Shown piece after piece: positions 56,868-64,000 of a stretch of 64,000 nt of DNA (within the stretch, counting starts at the first letter, position 1; each line of letters starts with the position of its first letter). Origin of the DNA: Nitrospira sp. (GTDB lineage: Bacteria > Nitrospirota > Nitrospiria > Nitrospirales > Nitrospiraceae); NCBI GenBank assembly GCA_018242725.1, contig JAFEBI010000023.1:83965-147964 (forward strand), read 5' to 3'. The position numbers and the translations under genes were made by a program. The notes under the pieces were generated by a model that was given only the letters and a program-made list of their open reading frames with translations, was not told the DNA's origin and ran no database searches.

Positions 56868-58215
56868 CGCGCTCGACGACCTATTGGACGCACTGGAGGA
56901 CGTGGACGACGCCACCCGTGAAGAGGCGGCGAAAACACTCGCCGACCTGGGTGATCCCTCAACCCTTGAGGCATTACTCGTCGCCTGCAACGATGACTAT
57001 TGGTCTGTTCGGGCCTATGCTGGTTGTGGCGCCTCAAAAATCGGTGGCCCCAAAGCGATTGAGGCCCTGATCGGTCTGTTCAATGACCCGATCATGGAAG
57101 TGCGGGACCGGGCAGTCGAGGCCATGGCCAAGATAGGCTCGCCTGCCATCGATCGCGTGATAACGGCGTTGAAAGACGAGCGCTGGCGCGTCCGAGAACA
57201 TGCCGCCAAAGCTGCCGGCAAATTGAAAGATTCTCGTGCCGTCGAAGCACTGATTGTCTCTTGTCGTGACCGCGACGGAGCCGTCAAGAGCGCCGTGGCG
57301 GAGGCCCTTGGCCGAATCGAGGATCCTAAAGCCGTTCCGGCATTGATCAAACTGTTCCGAGACTCTTCAAAAATCGTCAGGGAAACCGCGGGAACCGCGC
57401 TGGTGTACATCGGACAACCATCGGTTGATCCGCTGATTGAGAGCCTCAGCGACAAGGATTTCGTGGTCCGCTGTCACGCAGCCCGGGCATTGGGTGGGAT
57501 GACGACGGACTATCAAATCGGCCGAACCTGGGTCCGTGATGCCAAGGTGGTAGAGGCCCTCATCACCGCATTGAAAGACCCGGATCGAGCCGTCCGTGAA
57601 GATGCGACGATTGCGCTCGGCATGATCGGCGACCCACGAGCAATCGATGCGCTGATCGAGGCCATGAAGGACGGAGCCGTGAAGCGCCATGCCATCGCCT
57701 CGCTCGGCATGATCGGCGACCCACGCGCACTCCCCGCCGTACTGGACGCCTTGAAGGGCAAAGGGATCAAGCAGGAAGGCTCGCCGACACCAGGATGTAT
57801 CGTTAGTGAGGATGCGTTCATCAAGGAAGCCGCGGCGACCGCGCTGGGGCAGTTTCGCGATCCACGCGTGATTCCTGACCTGATTATGCTATTGAAAGAC
57901 GGGGTCTTGCGTGAAAAAGCCGCAGCGGCCCTGACCGTCATCGGTGATGCGGCGATCGAACCCCTCATTGCCTTTCTCTATGATCCTAAAGCTTCTGAAG
58001 TTGAAGCGGAAAAGGAACGGGTGCTCTCGTACGCCTCGGTTCGCCTGACGGCCAAAGATGCCCTCAAGCAGATTACGCTCGAAACGTTGGAAACGCTTGG
58101 ATGGACCCCCTCCGATGAGGAAGTCGAAATCAGTTCCAGCCAAGCCGACAACCTGCGCATTGATCGGCCATTGGGACAGACCGGACGGTTTGGACCATCC
58201 GGCGACACCGTCTGA
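56860..58215 (+). CDS. HEAT/PBS-lyase repeat protein 1
   Basis: 451 residues from ATG 56860 (eight-base overlap with the preceding stop). No signal peptide; probably cytoplasmic. About twelve short HEAT repeats of the PBS-lyase type (pattern DDxxxVRxxAAxALGxIGDPxAVxALIxAL), for example DERWRVREHAAKAAGKLKDSRAVEALI. Two insertions break the register: near 215 (TDYQIGRTWVRDAK) and near 320 (EGSPTPGCIVSEDAF). It ends with LETLGWTPSDEEVE. The first of five consecutive HEAT genes. Such proteins are scaffolds, or in the CpcE/F branch bilin lyases; enzymatic function cannot be read from this sequence. Confidence 0.85.
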   Translation: MANALDDLLDALEDVDDATREEAAKTLADLGDPSTLEALLVACNDDYWSVRAYAGCGASKIGGPKAIEALIGLFNDPIMEVRDRAVEAMAKIGSPAIDRVITALKDERWRVREHAAKAAGKLKDSRAVEALIVSCRDRDGAVKSAVAEALGRIEDPKAVPALIKLFRDSSKIVRETAGTALVYIGQPSVDPLIESLSDKDFVVRCHAARALGGMTTDYQIGRTWVRDAKVVEALITALKDPDRAVREDATIALGMIGDPRAIDALIEAMKDGAVKRHAIASLGMIGDPRALPAVLDALKGKGIKQEGSPTPGCIVSEDAFIKEAAATALGQFRDPRVIPDLIMLLKDGVLREKAAAALTVIGDAAIEPLIAFLYDPKASEVEAEKERVLSYASVRLTAKDALKQITLETLETLGWTPSDEEVEISSSQADNLRIDRPLGQTGRFGPSGDTV

Positions 58216-58269
58216 TCCAGTCCAACGGATGCCCTATTCCTTCGCGCACGGTCACCTAGCAGGTTCGTT

Positions 58270-59403
58270 GTGGCGAGAACCATCAGTCCAAATACAGAGA
58301 TCAGTATGGTTGACAGGGTTGCAGAACAGATTGCCGCGCTGAAAGACGGGGATTGGGCGATCCGTGAAGATGCGGCACGTCTGCTCGGTCAGCTCAAAGA
58401 TCCGCGTGCGGTGGCCCCTCTCGTAACCCTCCTCCGAGACCAAGACCGATCCGTACGCGAAGCGGCAGTGGACGCTTTGCGTGTGATCGGGCCTCCGGCC
58501 GTTGAAGCACTTGGAGTCTGCCTCAGTGAAGGTAATTTGGCAGTTCAGGAAGCAGCCTCGGCTATTCTGGCGACCACTGCGGACAAGCGAGTGCTTACCC
58601 CGCTCTTATCGGCACTGAGGAGCAGCGACTGGATCGTCCGGATGCACGTCGCTCAGGCCTTGGGGCGAGTGAAGAATGCCGATACGGTTGAGGCACTGAT
58701 CCCACTGCTGCAGGATAAGGTCAAGTCGGTTCGTGAAGAAGCAGCGACGACCCTGGCGGCTCTTGGTGATGCAGCCATTCCATATTTAGTACAGGCGTTG
58801 AAACACGAAGACTGGCTCGTTCGCCTGCATGCCGTGGAATCACTGGGGAAATCCCGTTCCCCCCATGCTGTGGAACCGCTGCTCTCAGCCTTATTTAACG
58901 ATCGTGATTCCGCCGTGCGCGAAGATGCCGTACGAGCCTTGGGGAAAATTGGTGATGCTCGAGCAGTCGGTCATTTATGTGTGGCGATGCGTGAGCCGAG
59001 TTTACGAACAGTGGCGGTCGAGGCACTTGGACATATCGGCGATCCCTGCGCAGTGCCCCCCCTGATCGATGTCGTCACAGGCGGCACCCCTCCGGAAGCG
59101 ACCAGGACAGCAGTCGGCTGTGGAGAGCAGTGGAATGAGGAGCTCATCACACAAGGCGCTGCCGTGCGGGCATTGGGATTGATCGGTGACGATCGGGCGA
59201 TCCCTTCGCTCGTCGCGGCCCTGAACCCGACCCATACCCGAGCAGAGGCGGCTGCAGCATTGGCCAACTTCGGGCCAAAAGTCGTTCCCGTTCTGCTTCC
59301 GTTGTTGAACGACTCACCGGACGAAAACTTCCAATTCCATGTTCGTGAGACCTTGATGCTTGTGGGATGGAGGCCACGCCAGATCTCCGTCAACCGCCTC
59401 TGA
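58270..59403 (+). CDS. HEAT/PBS-lyase repeat protein 2
   Basis: 377 residues from GTG 58270; ATG 58306 (MVDRVAEQIAALKDGDW) is a good alternative. About ten HEAT repeats starting GDWAIREDAARLLGQLKDPRAVAPL and ending before VRETLMLVGWRPRQIS. A Cys-containing insertion near residue 280 (TPPEATRTAVGCGEQWNEELI) resembles in position the insertion of protein 1. It follows protein 1 by 54 bases. Cytoplasmic. Probably a binding scaffold. Confidence 0.85.
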   Translation: MARTISPNTEISMVDRVAEQIAALKDGDWAIREDAARLLGQLKDPRAVAPLVTLLRDQDRSVREAAVDALRVIGPPAVEALGVCLSEGNLAVQEAASAILATTADKRVLTPLLSALRSSDWIVRMHVAQALGRVKNADTVEALIPLLQDKVKSVREEAATTLAALGDAAIPYLVQALKHEDWLVRLHAVESLGKSRSPHAVEPLLSALFNDRDSAVREDAVRALGKIGDARAVGHLCVAMREPSLRTVAVEALGHIGDPCAVPPLIDVVTGGTPPEATRTAVGCGEQWNEELITQGAAVRALGLIGDDRAIPSLVAALNPTHTRAEAAAALANFGPKVVPVLLPLLNDSPDENFQFHVRETLMLVGWRPRQISVNRL

Positions 59404-59408
59404 ACTCT

Positions 59409-60509
59409 ATGTCAAAAGAAACGATCGAGACACTGGTCTCAGAACTCATCCACGAAGAGGATTGGCGCCGCATGCGGGCAACGGCCGCCTGTGTGGCCGG
59501 TGGACCACGATCGGTCCAGGCGCTGATGGACGCGCTGCGAACCGGTCCTACCGAACTGAAGAAGGAAGCGGCGGCGATGTTGGCTCGTATCAAAGACCCG
59601 CGAGCTGGAGTCGCCCTTGTCGAACTGCTTGAACTCGACGAGAACGGTGTCCCTAACGCTGCAGCAACAGCTCTTGAACAGATGGCCGGCGTGCTTGATG
59701 TGGATACTGCACGGGCGCTAGTTTCTTTGCTACCAACCACACCGGACGGTCCGACAAGGCAAATCCTCACTCATCTGATCGGCGCAATTCCGACCGCCGT
59801 ACTGCCCTTGTGCGACCTACTCAAGCACCCAAATGCCGATGCGCAACTTACGGCGGCACTGATGCTTGATCAATTGCTCGATCCCCGTTCCATCGACGCC
59901 TTCATCGATGCGATGGGACAACCAGCCGTTCGAGACATCGCCGTCGGCACGCTAAAAAAACTGAGTGCCATTCGAGAACGCATCGATGCGACATTCAACG
60001 CCCTACGCGATGTCGAAGGAGCCAGTGAGCGGGAAGAGGCACGGATGGCAACCGTCATCGACCTCCTGGGGATCGGGCGTCCGAGTGTGGAAATTCTTCT
60101 CGAATATCTCGAAGACGATGATTGGCTCGTGCGCGAAGCAGCGACCGACCTACTTGGGAAAATCGGCGATGTACGGGCGGTCATCCCGTTGATGAAACGG
60201 CTCGAGCAGGACAAAGATACGGGCGTCAAGGAGCTGGCGATCAAAGCCCTTGGATTGATCGGGGACTCTCGCCCGACCCAGCTGTATCTCGACGCCATTC
60301 CCATCCGACCGCTCCGAGTCTATGCGATGGAAGCCTTGGCCAAGATCAAAGACGTGGGAGTCTTGCGTCCTTATAAAGAGACCTTTGATCAACTCCGGAC
60401 GGATCGCGACGGCCTTGTGTCGTATAATGCCGGATTGATTGCCGATAAACTTGAGGCCATTATGGCCATGGAAAACCAGACCCGAGAAGAGAGCGGTGAC
60501 AATGTCTGA
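59409..60509 (+). CDS. HEAT repeat protein 3
   Basis: 366 residues from ATG 59409, five bases after the previous stop. The repeats are more divergent than in its neighbours, with clear units such as EEDWRRMRATAACVAGG at the start, LARIKDPRAGVALVELLEL, and DDDWLVREAATDLLGKIGDVRAVIPLMKRL. The C-terminus lacks the LGWxP signature found in the other four. It is the most divergent member of the cluster. Its last codons overlap a mini-frame that resembles the start of the next gene. Confidence 0.82.
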   Translation: MSKETIETLVSELIHEEDWRRMRATAACVAGGPRSVQALMDALRTGPTELKKEAAAMLARIKDPRAGVALVELLELDENGVPNAAATALEQMAGVLDVDTARALVSLLPTTPDGPTRQILTHLIGAIPTAVLPLCDLLKHPNADAQLTAALMLDQLLDPRSIDAFIDAMGQPAVRDIAVGTLKKLSAIRERIDATFNALRDVEGASEREEARMATVIDLLGIGRPSVEILLEYLEDDDWLVREAATDLLGKIGDVRAVIPLMKRLEQDKDTGVKELAIKALGLIGDSRPTQLYLDAIPIRPLRVYAMEALAKIKDVGVLRPYKETFDQLRTDRDGLVSYNAGLIADKLEAIMAMENQTREESGDNV

Positions 60510-60588
60510 GCCACTTGCATCCGATCGCATCAAGCAACCGCTGCCCAGTGAAACCCAGACCCATGAAAAGGGTATTGAGCATGTCTGA
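60502..60588 (+). pseudogene. 28-codon remnant resembling the start of HEAT gene 4
   Basis: A frame opens at ATG 60502 inside the end of HEAT gene 3 and reads MSEPLASDRIKQ before drifting to a stop at 60586-60588. The next gene starts MSEQSPSNRIEQ at 60581. Both starts sit in the same context (CATGTCTGA-type stop/start overlap). This looks like the head of a deleted or duplicated HEAT gene. Confidence 0.45.
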
Positions 60589-61345
60589 ACAATCTCCGTC
60601 CAATCGCATCGAGCAATTGATTCATGCGCTCTACGACGAGAACGAAGCCTTACGCGATCACGCGATCGCGAGCCTCGGGCAAACCGGCCAGGATGCCCTG
60701 CCTCGGCTGATCGATTTGATGGCCGACGAGGACGTGGTCATTCGGGAGGCTGCAACCAGTGCGGTCGTCCGAATGGGCCCATCGGTCGTTGAACCGATGA
60801 TCGAGGCGCTTCAGGATGACTCATGGGCGATTCGGGAACAGGCGGCCTCAGCACTCGGAAAATTACGAGACCGGCGTGCGGTGGAACCGCTGGTCAAAGC
60901 GATCAAAGATCGTGACGGGGCGGTCCGGACTGCGGCAGTCTGGGCACTTGAGCGTATCGGTGATTCAGGAGCCGTACCTGGATTGATTGAAGCCCTCATG
61001 GACAGCACCCTCCGGGAAGATGCGGCCCGCGTACTCAAGAAGGTCGGCGACGTACGAGCGGTTGAAGCTCTGATCGACGGACTACTCGGGACTAATTGGA
61101 TGGTTCGTCGTCATGCGGCAGAGGCGCTGGGCAAGATCGGTGATCGCCGAGGCATCGGACCCTTGATTGAATCGTTAGGCGACGAAGATTGGCTCGTCCG
61201 GCGCAATGCAGCCGAGTCACTGGCTCGTCTCGGCGCAAAGGAAGCCATTCAACCCTTATTGCCATTACGTGAGGACGAAAATACCATGGTCCAGGAAACC
61301 GTCGAGGCCGTGTTGGCAAGCCTCGGGTGGACTCCTGAACAGTAA
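60581..61345 (+). CDS. HEAT/PBS-lyase repeat protein 4
   Basis: 254 residues from ATG 60581. About seven near-perfect HEAT repeats cover the whole chain (DENEALRDHAIASLGQTGQDALPRLIDLM, DDSWAIREQAASALGKLRDRRAVEPLV, GTNWMVRRHAAEALGKIGDRRGIGPLI). It ends at VEAVLASLGWTPEQ. The shortest pure-repeat member and closest to the PBS-lyase HEAT consensus. An upstream ATG at 60563 is possible. It follows HEAT gene 3 by about 70 bases. Confidence 0.85.
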   Translation: MSEQSPSNRIEQLIHALYDENEALRDHAIASLGQTGQDALPRLIDLMADEDVVIREAATSAVVRMGPSVVEPMIEALQDDSWAIREQAASALGKLRDRRAVEPLVKAIKDRDGAVRTAAVWALERIGDSGAVPGLIEALMDSTLREDAARVLKKVGDVRAVEALIDGLLGTNWMVRRHAAEALGKIGDRRGIGPLIESLGDEDWLVRRNAAESLARLGAKEAIQPLLPLREDENTMVQETVEAVLASLGWTPEQ

Positions 61346-61380
61346 ACCCTTTTACTCCATACTCTAGAGGATAAATTCTC

Positions 61381-62088
61381 ATGGCAGATGACGCACCAAA
61401 GTTGATTCAGATTGCGCCGAAGGGCGGCGAGAAAAAAGACGGCTTTAACCTCGTCACAGAGCGGGTTGTCGCAGTTAATCCAGAGAGCCGGCAGCTGGAG
61501 GTCGAACTCCTGGCCTACGACGGCAAGACGGTCCTGTTGGAGGTGGCGGAAGAAGCGCTGGAGGACCTCAAGAAAATAAAGGCCGGTGACGGCGCCACCA
61601 TCCGCGTCGTGGAAGAGGGCGGCAAGCGAGTCGCCAAGAGCTTCAAGATCCGCCCCAAAGATCCGAATACCGCACGAGCCGATGCCATGTTGCTCGATCT
61701 GAAAGATTCGCACTGGCTGAATCGGAAGTACGCGGCAGAAGTGTTGGGTGAGCTGAAAGATCCACGCGCCGTTGAGCCGCTCGTTGCCTCATTGACCGAC
61801 GAGGTGGGAGATGTCCGCCAACGCGCCTATGATTCCCTGATCAAGCTGGGAGGGCCTTCCGTTCCCTCACTGATTCCCCTCCTCGTGTCGGAGGAAGACG
61901 AGATCCGCCAATCCGCAACTGAAATTCTCCGAAAGATCGGCAAGCCAGCCGTCGAACCGCTGGCCACCGCATTAGCCGACGCCGACGATCGGTTGAAGTC
62001 GAGGATTATGAAGGTGCTGGACCGGATGGGGTATAAACCGAAAACGAAGGATACAGCCCCTAAAGCCGAGTTACCACGGCTGACATAG
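61381..62088 (+). CDS. HEAT repeat protein 5 with N-terminal beta domain
   Basis: 235 residues. The first 95 residues form a different, beta-rich domain (LVTERVVAVNPESRQLEVELLAYDGKTVLLEVAEEALEDLKKIKAGDGATIRVVEEGGKRVAKSFKI), resembling an OB- or SH3-like barrel. About four HEAT repeats follow (KDSHWLNRKYAAEVLGELKDPRAVEPLV and so on), then IMKVLDRMGYKPKT, the same terminal signature in altered form, and a short basic tail. Last gene of the HEAT series, 35 bases after gene 4. Its added N-terminal domain sets it apart from the rest. Confidence 0.82.
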   Translation: MADDAPKLIQIAPKGGEKKDGFNLVTERVVAVNPESRQLEVELLAYDGKTVLLEVAEEALEDLKKIKAGDGATIRVVEEGGKRVAKSFKIRPKDPNTARADAMLLDLKDSHWLNRKYAAEVLGELKDPRAVEPLVASLTDEVGDVRQRAYDSLIKLGGPSVPSLIPLLVSEEDEIRQSATEILRKIGKPAVEPLATALADADDRLKSRIMKVLDRMGYKPKTKDTAPKAELPRLT

Positions 62089-62419
62089 GTGTTTGCACAA
62101 CATCCAAAGGTGAAGCTTTGTCCAACCCCTGATTCACCAAACACCCCAGACAGGGGCTACGCTTGACCATCGTCCTCCGTAAGGCGTAGAGTAATTTGTC
62201 GATACCGCCTCATTCTTCAGGAGGAGGTGGTTATGTTCGTGGTAAAGAGAATACCCCGACCAGCTGAATCAGGCCATTTTTCCCTCCGTTCTCCTTTGGT
62301 TCTCCTCAATCATCTCGCTAAGTTATCGCTGCGCTCTGCCATCGGGCTTGTGAGTCAGGCGACATCCTTTCGGTATCGTAGCCACTCAGTCGATGGCTCA
62401 ACGTGGCAAGGAGGTAGCT
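62089..62419. other. Region between HEAT cluster and two-helix protein
   Basis: A plus-strand frame from ATG 62233 has an unusually strong ribosome binding site (AGGAGGAGGTGG) but encodes a Ser/Arg-rich, unrecognisable sequence that runs into the next gene. It may be a leader or a fortuitous frame. No hairpin terminator is evident after the HEAT genes. Confidence 0.35.
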
Positions 62420-63382
62420 ATGTCCTATCGTTACAACACCATCGATATCATCGTGGGTGTCGGGATGTGTGCCATTCTCTTCGGAGCACTTCTCTTGTTT
62501 TTTGCCGTCAATGGAACCTACCAAGCCGTTCTGCCGAACGCTCATGCGGTGGACCAATCGTCCAGTATGGATAGTGGTCTGGGTTTCCTCCAACCAGCGT
62601 TGGGGCAAGCCATCGTGGATCAAACACTCATGGAACGCCAGACCAATCAGGCTCTGGCTCACTCGGTGGCTGAATGGAACCGCGTCACCATGGCGTATCA
62701 TGATCGGCAATCTGGTTCGAGCAATTGGCTCAGTACCGTCCTCAACCAAGGGGTGACCGTGCCAACGGCTCATCTGGCCCGTGTTCAGGGTGTCATGGGG
62801 CGGGGGATCGTCAATTTCACAAAGCGTGGCGTACGAAACGGCCTGTTGTCGGCTGATCAGTATGGCACTGTGTACAACATGATGATGATCGGCGCGATTG
62901 AAGCCCAAGGGCAGCGCTTGCACAATGACTTCGCTTCTACATGGCAAACAATGCTCGGACGGCGCATCATCGAGGCGTCCCAACACGACTGGTTCCAGGA
63001 TGGGGCCATTCAGGAGCGACTCGGGTCTGCGGTGGTTCAAGTTGTGCACGCACAAATGAACGCGGGGAAAGAGCACGCTGCACAGCAAGAGCAGCTGGCT
63101 AGCTTGATAGTGGCCGCCGCTCGCTACGAGGGTATCACCGATCACCCAATACAGCCGACGGTCACGGCAGCTCCGGCAGTGCCTTCAGAAAATATCGTCA
63201 TGACCTCTACAGACCCGGCATCCTGGCCGGAGATCCCAATGGGGTATCTCATAGTCGCCAGTGTTCTGCTTGCCACAGTCTTTCTAGCAGGGCTGTCTAT
63301 GGCGGCGCAGAGCCGAGAAGCGCGAGTGCTGGCACAGATGAAACGCGATGCGGAGCGCTGGGCATTTCGTATGGCGACGTAA
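62420..63382 (+). CDS. Two-helix membrane protein, unknown
   Basis: About 320 residues from ATG 62420, with AAGGAGGT four bases upstream. An N-terminal helix (about 8-30, IIVGVGMCAILFGALLLFFAV) and a C-terminal helix (about 275-298, GYLIVASVLLATVFLAGLSMAA) flank a helical periplasmic domain of about 240 residues (LGFLQPALGQAIVDQTLMERQTNQALAHSVAEW...; GVMGRGIVNFTKRGVRNGLLSADQYGTVYN). The short tail REARVLAQMKRDAERWAFRMAT is basic and cytoplasmic. No family recognised; the arrangement is like a bitopic sensor or scaffold protein, but without any signalling domain. Confidence 0.65.
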   Translation: MSYRYNTIDIIVGVGMCAILFGALLLFFAVNGTYQAVLPNAHAVDQSSSMDSGLGFLQPALGQAIVDQTLMERQTNQALAHSVAEWNRVTMAYHDRQSGSSNWLSTVLNQGVTVPTAHLARVQGVMGRGIVNFTKRGVRNGLLSADQYGTVYNMMMIGAIEAQGQRLHNDFASTWQTMLGRRIIEASQHDWFQDGAIQERLGSAVVQVVHAQMNAGKEHAAQQEQLASLIVAAARYEGITDHPIQPTVTAAPAVPSENIVMTSTDPASWPEIPMGYLIVASVLLATVFLAGLSMAAQSREARVLAQMKRDAERWAFRMAT

Positions 63383-63605
63383 CTGCAGAGTGCAGATCTA
63401 TGCCGGTGCCCCACAAGGCCACACCTGTAAGGAGCAGGTCTTCGGGCACCGGCGAGGATGTCATAAAAGAAGGTCTTCCTGCCCACACACCTGAAGAATA
63501 CGGGTTACCCCATCGATTGCGAAGTCCGGACCAGTTGTTCGGCTCAGTCGAAACCGTGAAGCCTACCTGCAACAGATTTATCGGAAACTCTCCGTTGTTG
63601 ATGGA

Positions 63606-63800
63606 TGCGTCGCGGCCATCACTGGCCCGACTCTTCAACCCGACCTGACCACTAGCCACGAACTGCTCCCGCCACGCCGAGACCATCGCAGCAGTGATCC
63701 CCGCTTCACGGGAGACCAGATCGAGATCGTCGCCACGCAGCACCACATCCATCTTCTTGCGCGAGGAAAACCGGCCTCGCTCTGCCTACGATTTCGCCAT
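63606..63800 (-). pseudogene. IS3-type OrfA remnant
   Basis: The minus-strand frame from ATG 63800 reads MAKS, then a TAG at 63786-63788, and continues AERGRFSSRKKMDVVLRGDDLDLVSREAGITAAMVSAWREQFVASGQVGLKSRASDGRD. This is the helix-turn-helix OrfA of IS3-family elements (usually MAKSQ...VLRLLRGEDLD). The TAG replaces a Gln codon and about three residues are missing after VLR. The remainder of the element is absent downstream. Confidence 0.7.
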
Positions 63801-64000
63801 GAACACCTCCATCACTGAGGGGCAGTATGCCCCAATTGACTGTCCAAGGAAATCGTGGAGCGGAGGATTCCTGGCATAAATCGTCAAATGGTTCCAGCCC
63901 GATATCGATTCCTGCATACTCGCCATGACGGAGGACGATCCTGGTGTTCCGACGCACTGTGATGGAAAGGACATGAGACGTGACCCCGGTTGTCAATAGT
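63801..64000. other. Right edge, upstream of the IS remnant
   Basis: Minus-strand frames here (63706-63996, 63786-63974) continue into the OrfA remnant in other registers and carry no recognisable domain. Probably further transposon-derived or degraded sequence, cut by the window end. Confidence 0.3.

Noticed and set aside
62233..62574. Plus-strand frame with a very strong Shine-Dalgarno
   Set aside because: The protein is unrecognisable, Ser/Arg-rich and overlaps the well-supported gene at 62420 by 155 bases.

Overview
The window looks like a chromosomal segment of a Gram-negative chemolithotroph-type bacterium, most likely Nitrospirota (Nitrospira-like). Reasons are the moderately high GC, lipoprotein (Lnt, LolCD) and outer-membrane genes, a class II B12-dependent ribonucleotide reductase, several PilZ proteins, and two proteins with a C-terminal GGGGC-type sorting tail paired with CPBP intramembrane proteases. 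This assignment is inferred from gene content and protein style; no rRNA or tRNA gene was seen to anchor it.

Region 1 (1-5.4 kb) is accessory: an orphan subtilase prodomain, a secreted S8 protease with a JDVT-like C-terminal sorting tail, a decayed copy of its presumed sorting protease, a MarC membrane protein and an IS3 transposase scar. Region 2 (5.5-14.5 kb) is a housekeeping block. It holds a PilZ protein with a small membrane partner, lnt, prfB with its programmed frameshift, lysS, lolC/E, lolD, an outer-membrane TraF-like barrel and a lipoprotein. Region 3 (14.9-21.1 kb) is accessory again: a beta-propeller lipoprotein, about 1.4 kb of decayed sequence, a sugar-dehydrogenase/PKD protein with the same sorting tail, its intact CPBP protease, and a 40-nt near-perfect palindrome.

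Region 4 (21.2-28.7 kb, minus strand) is a complete tryptophan operon, trpE-G-D-C-F-B-A, headed by a LysM lipoprotein gene. Region 5 (28.9-43.5 kb) has ligA, a CorC/HlyC-type protein, rlpA, an ACT-domain regulator, nrdJ with candidate NrdR boxes, an AmpG-like permease and the overlapping tRNA methylthiotransferases mtaB-miaB. Region 6 (44-53.7 kb) has envelope lipoproteins, a mutY-mutT-exonuclease operon in which MutY lacks its usual C-terminal domain, two PilZ proteins, a NUDIX hydrolase, lon, and a hydrolase-like protein whose nucleophile position is not serine.

Region 7 (53.7-63.4 kb) is the least conventional. Two LPP20-like envelope genes diverge from a compact plus-strand cluster. That cluster encodes a secreted alkaline-phosphatase-superfamily protein without its catalytic residues, a small secreted protein and five consecutive HEAT/PBS-lyase-type repeat proteins, four of which share an LGWxP-like C-terminal signature. 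A two-TM protein follows. The window ends in another decayed IS3 transposase fragment. The HEAT cluster and the duplicated sorting-tail/protease pairs are the best candidates for poorly described biology here.
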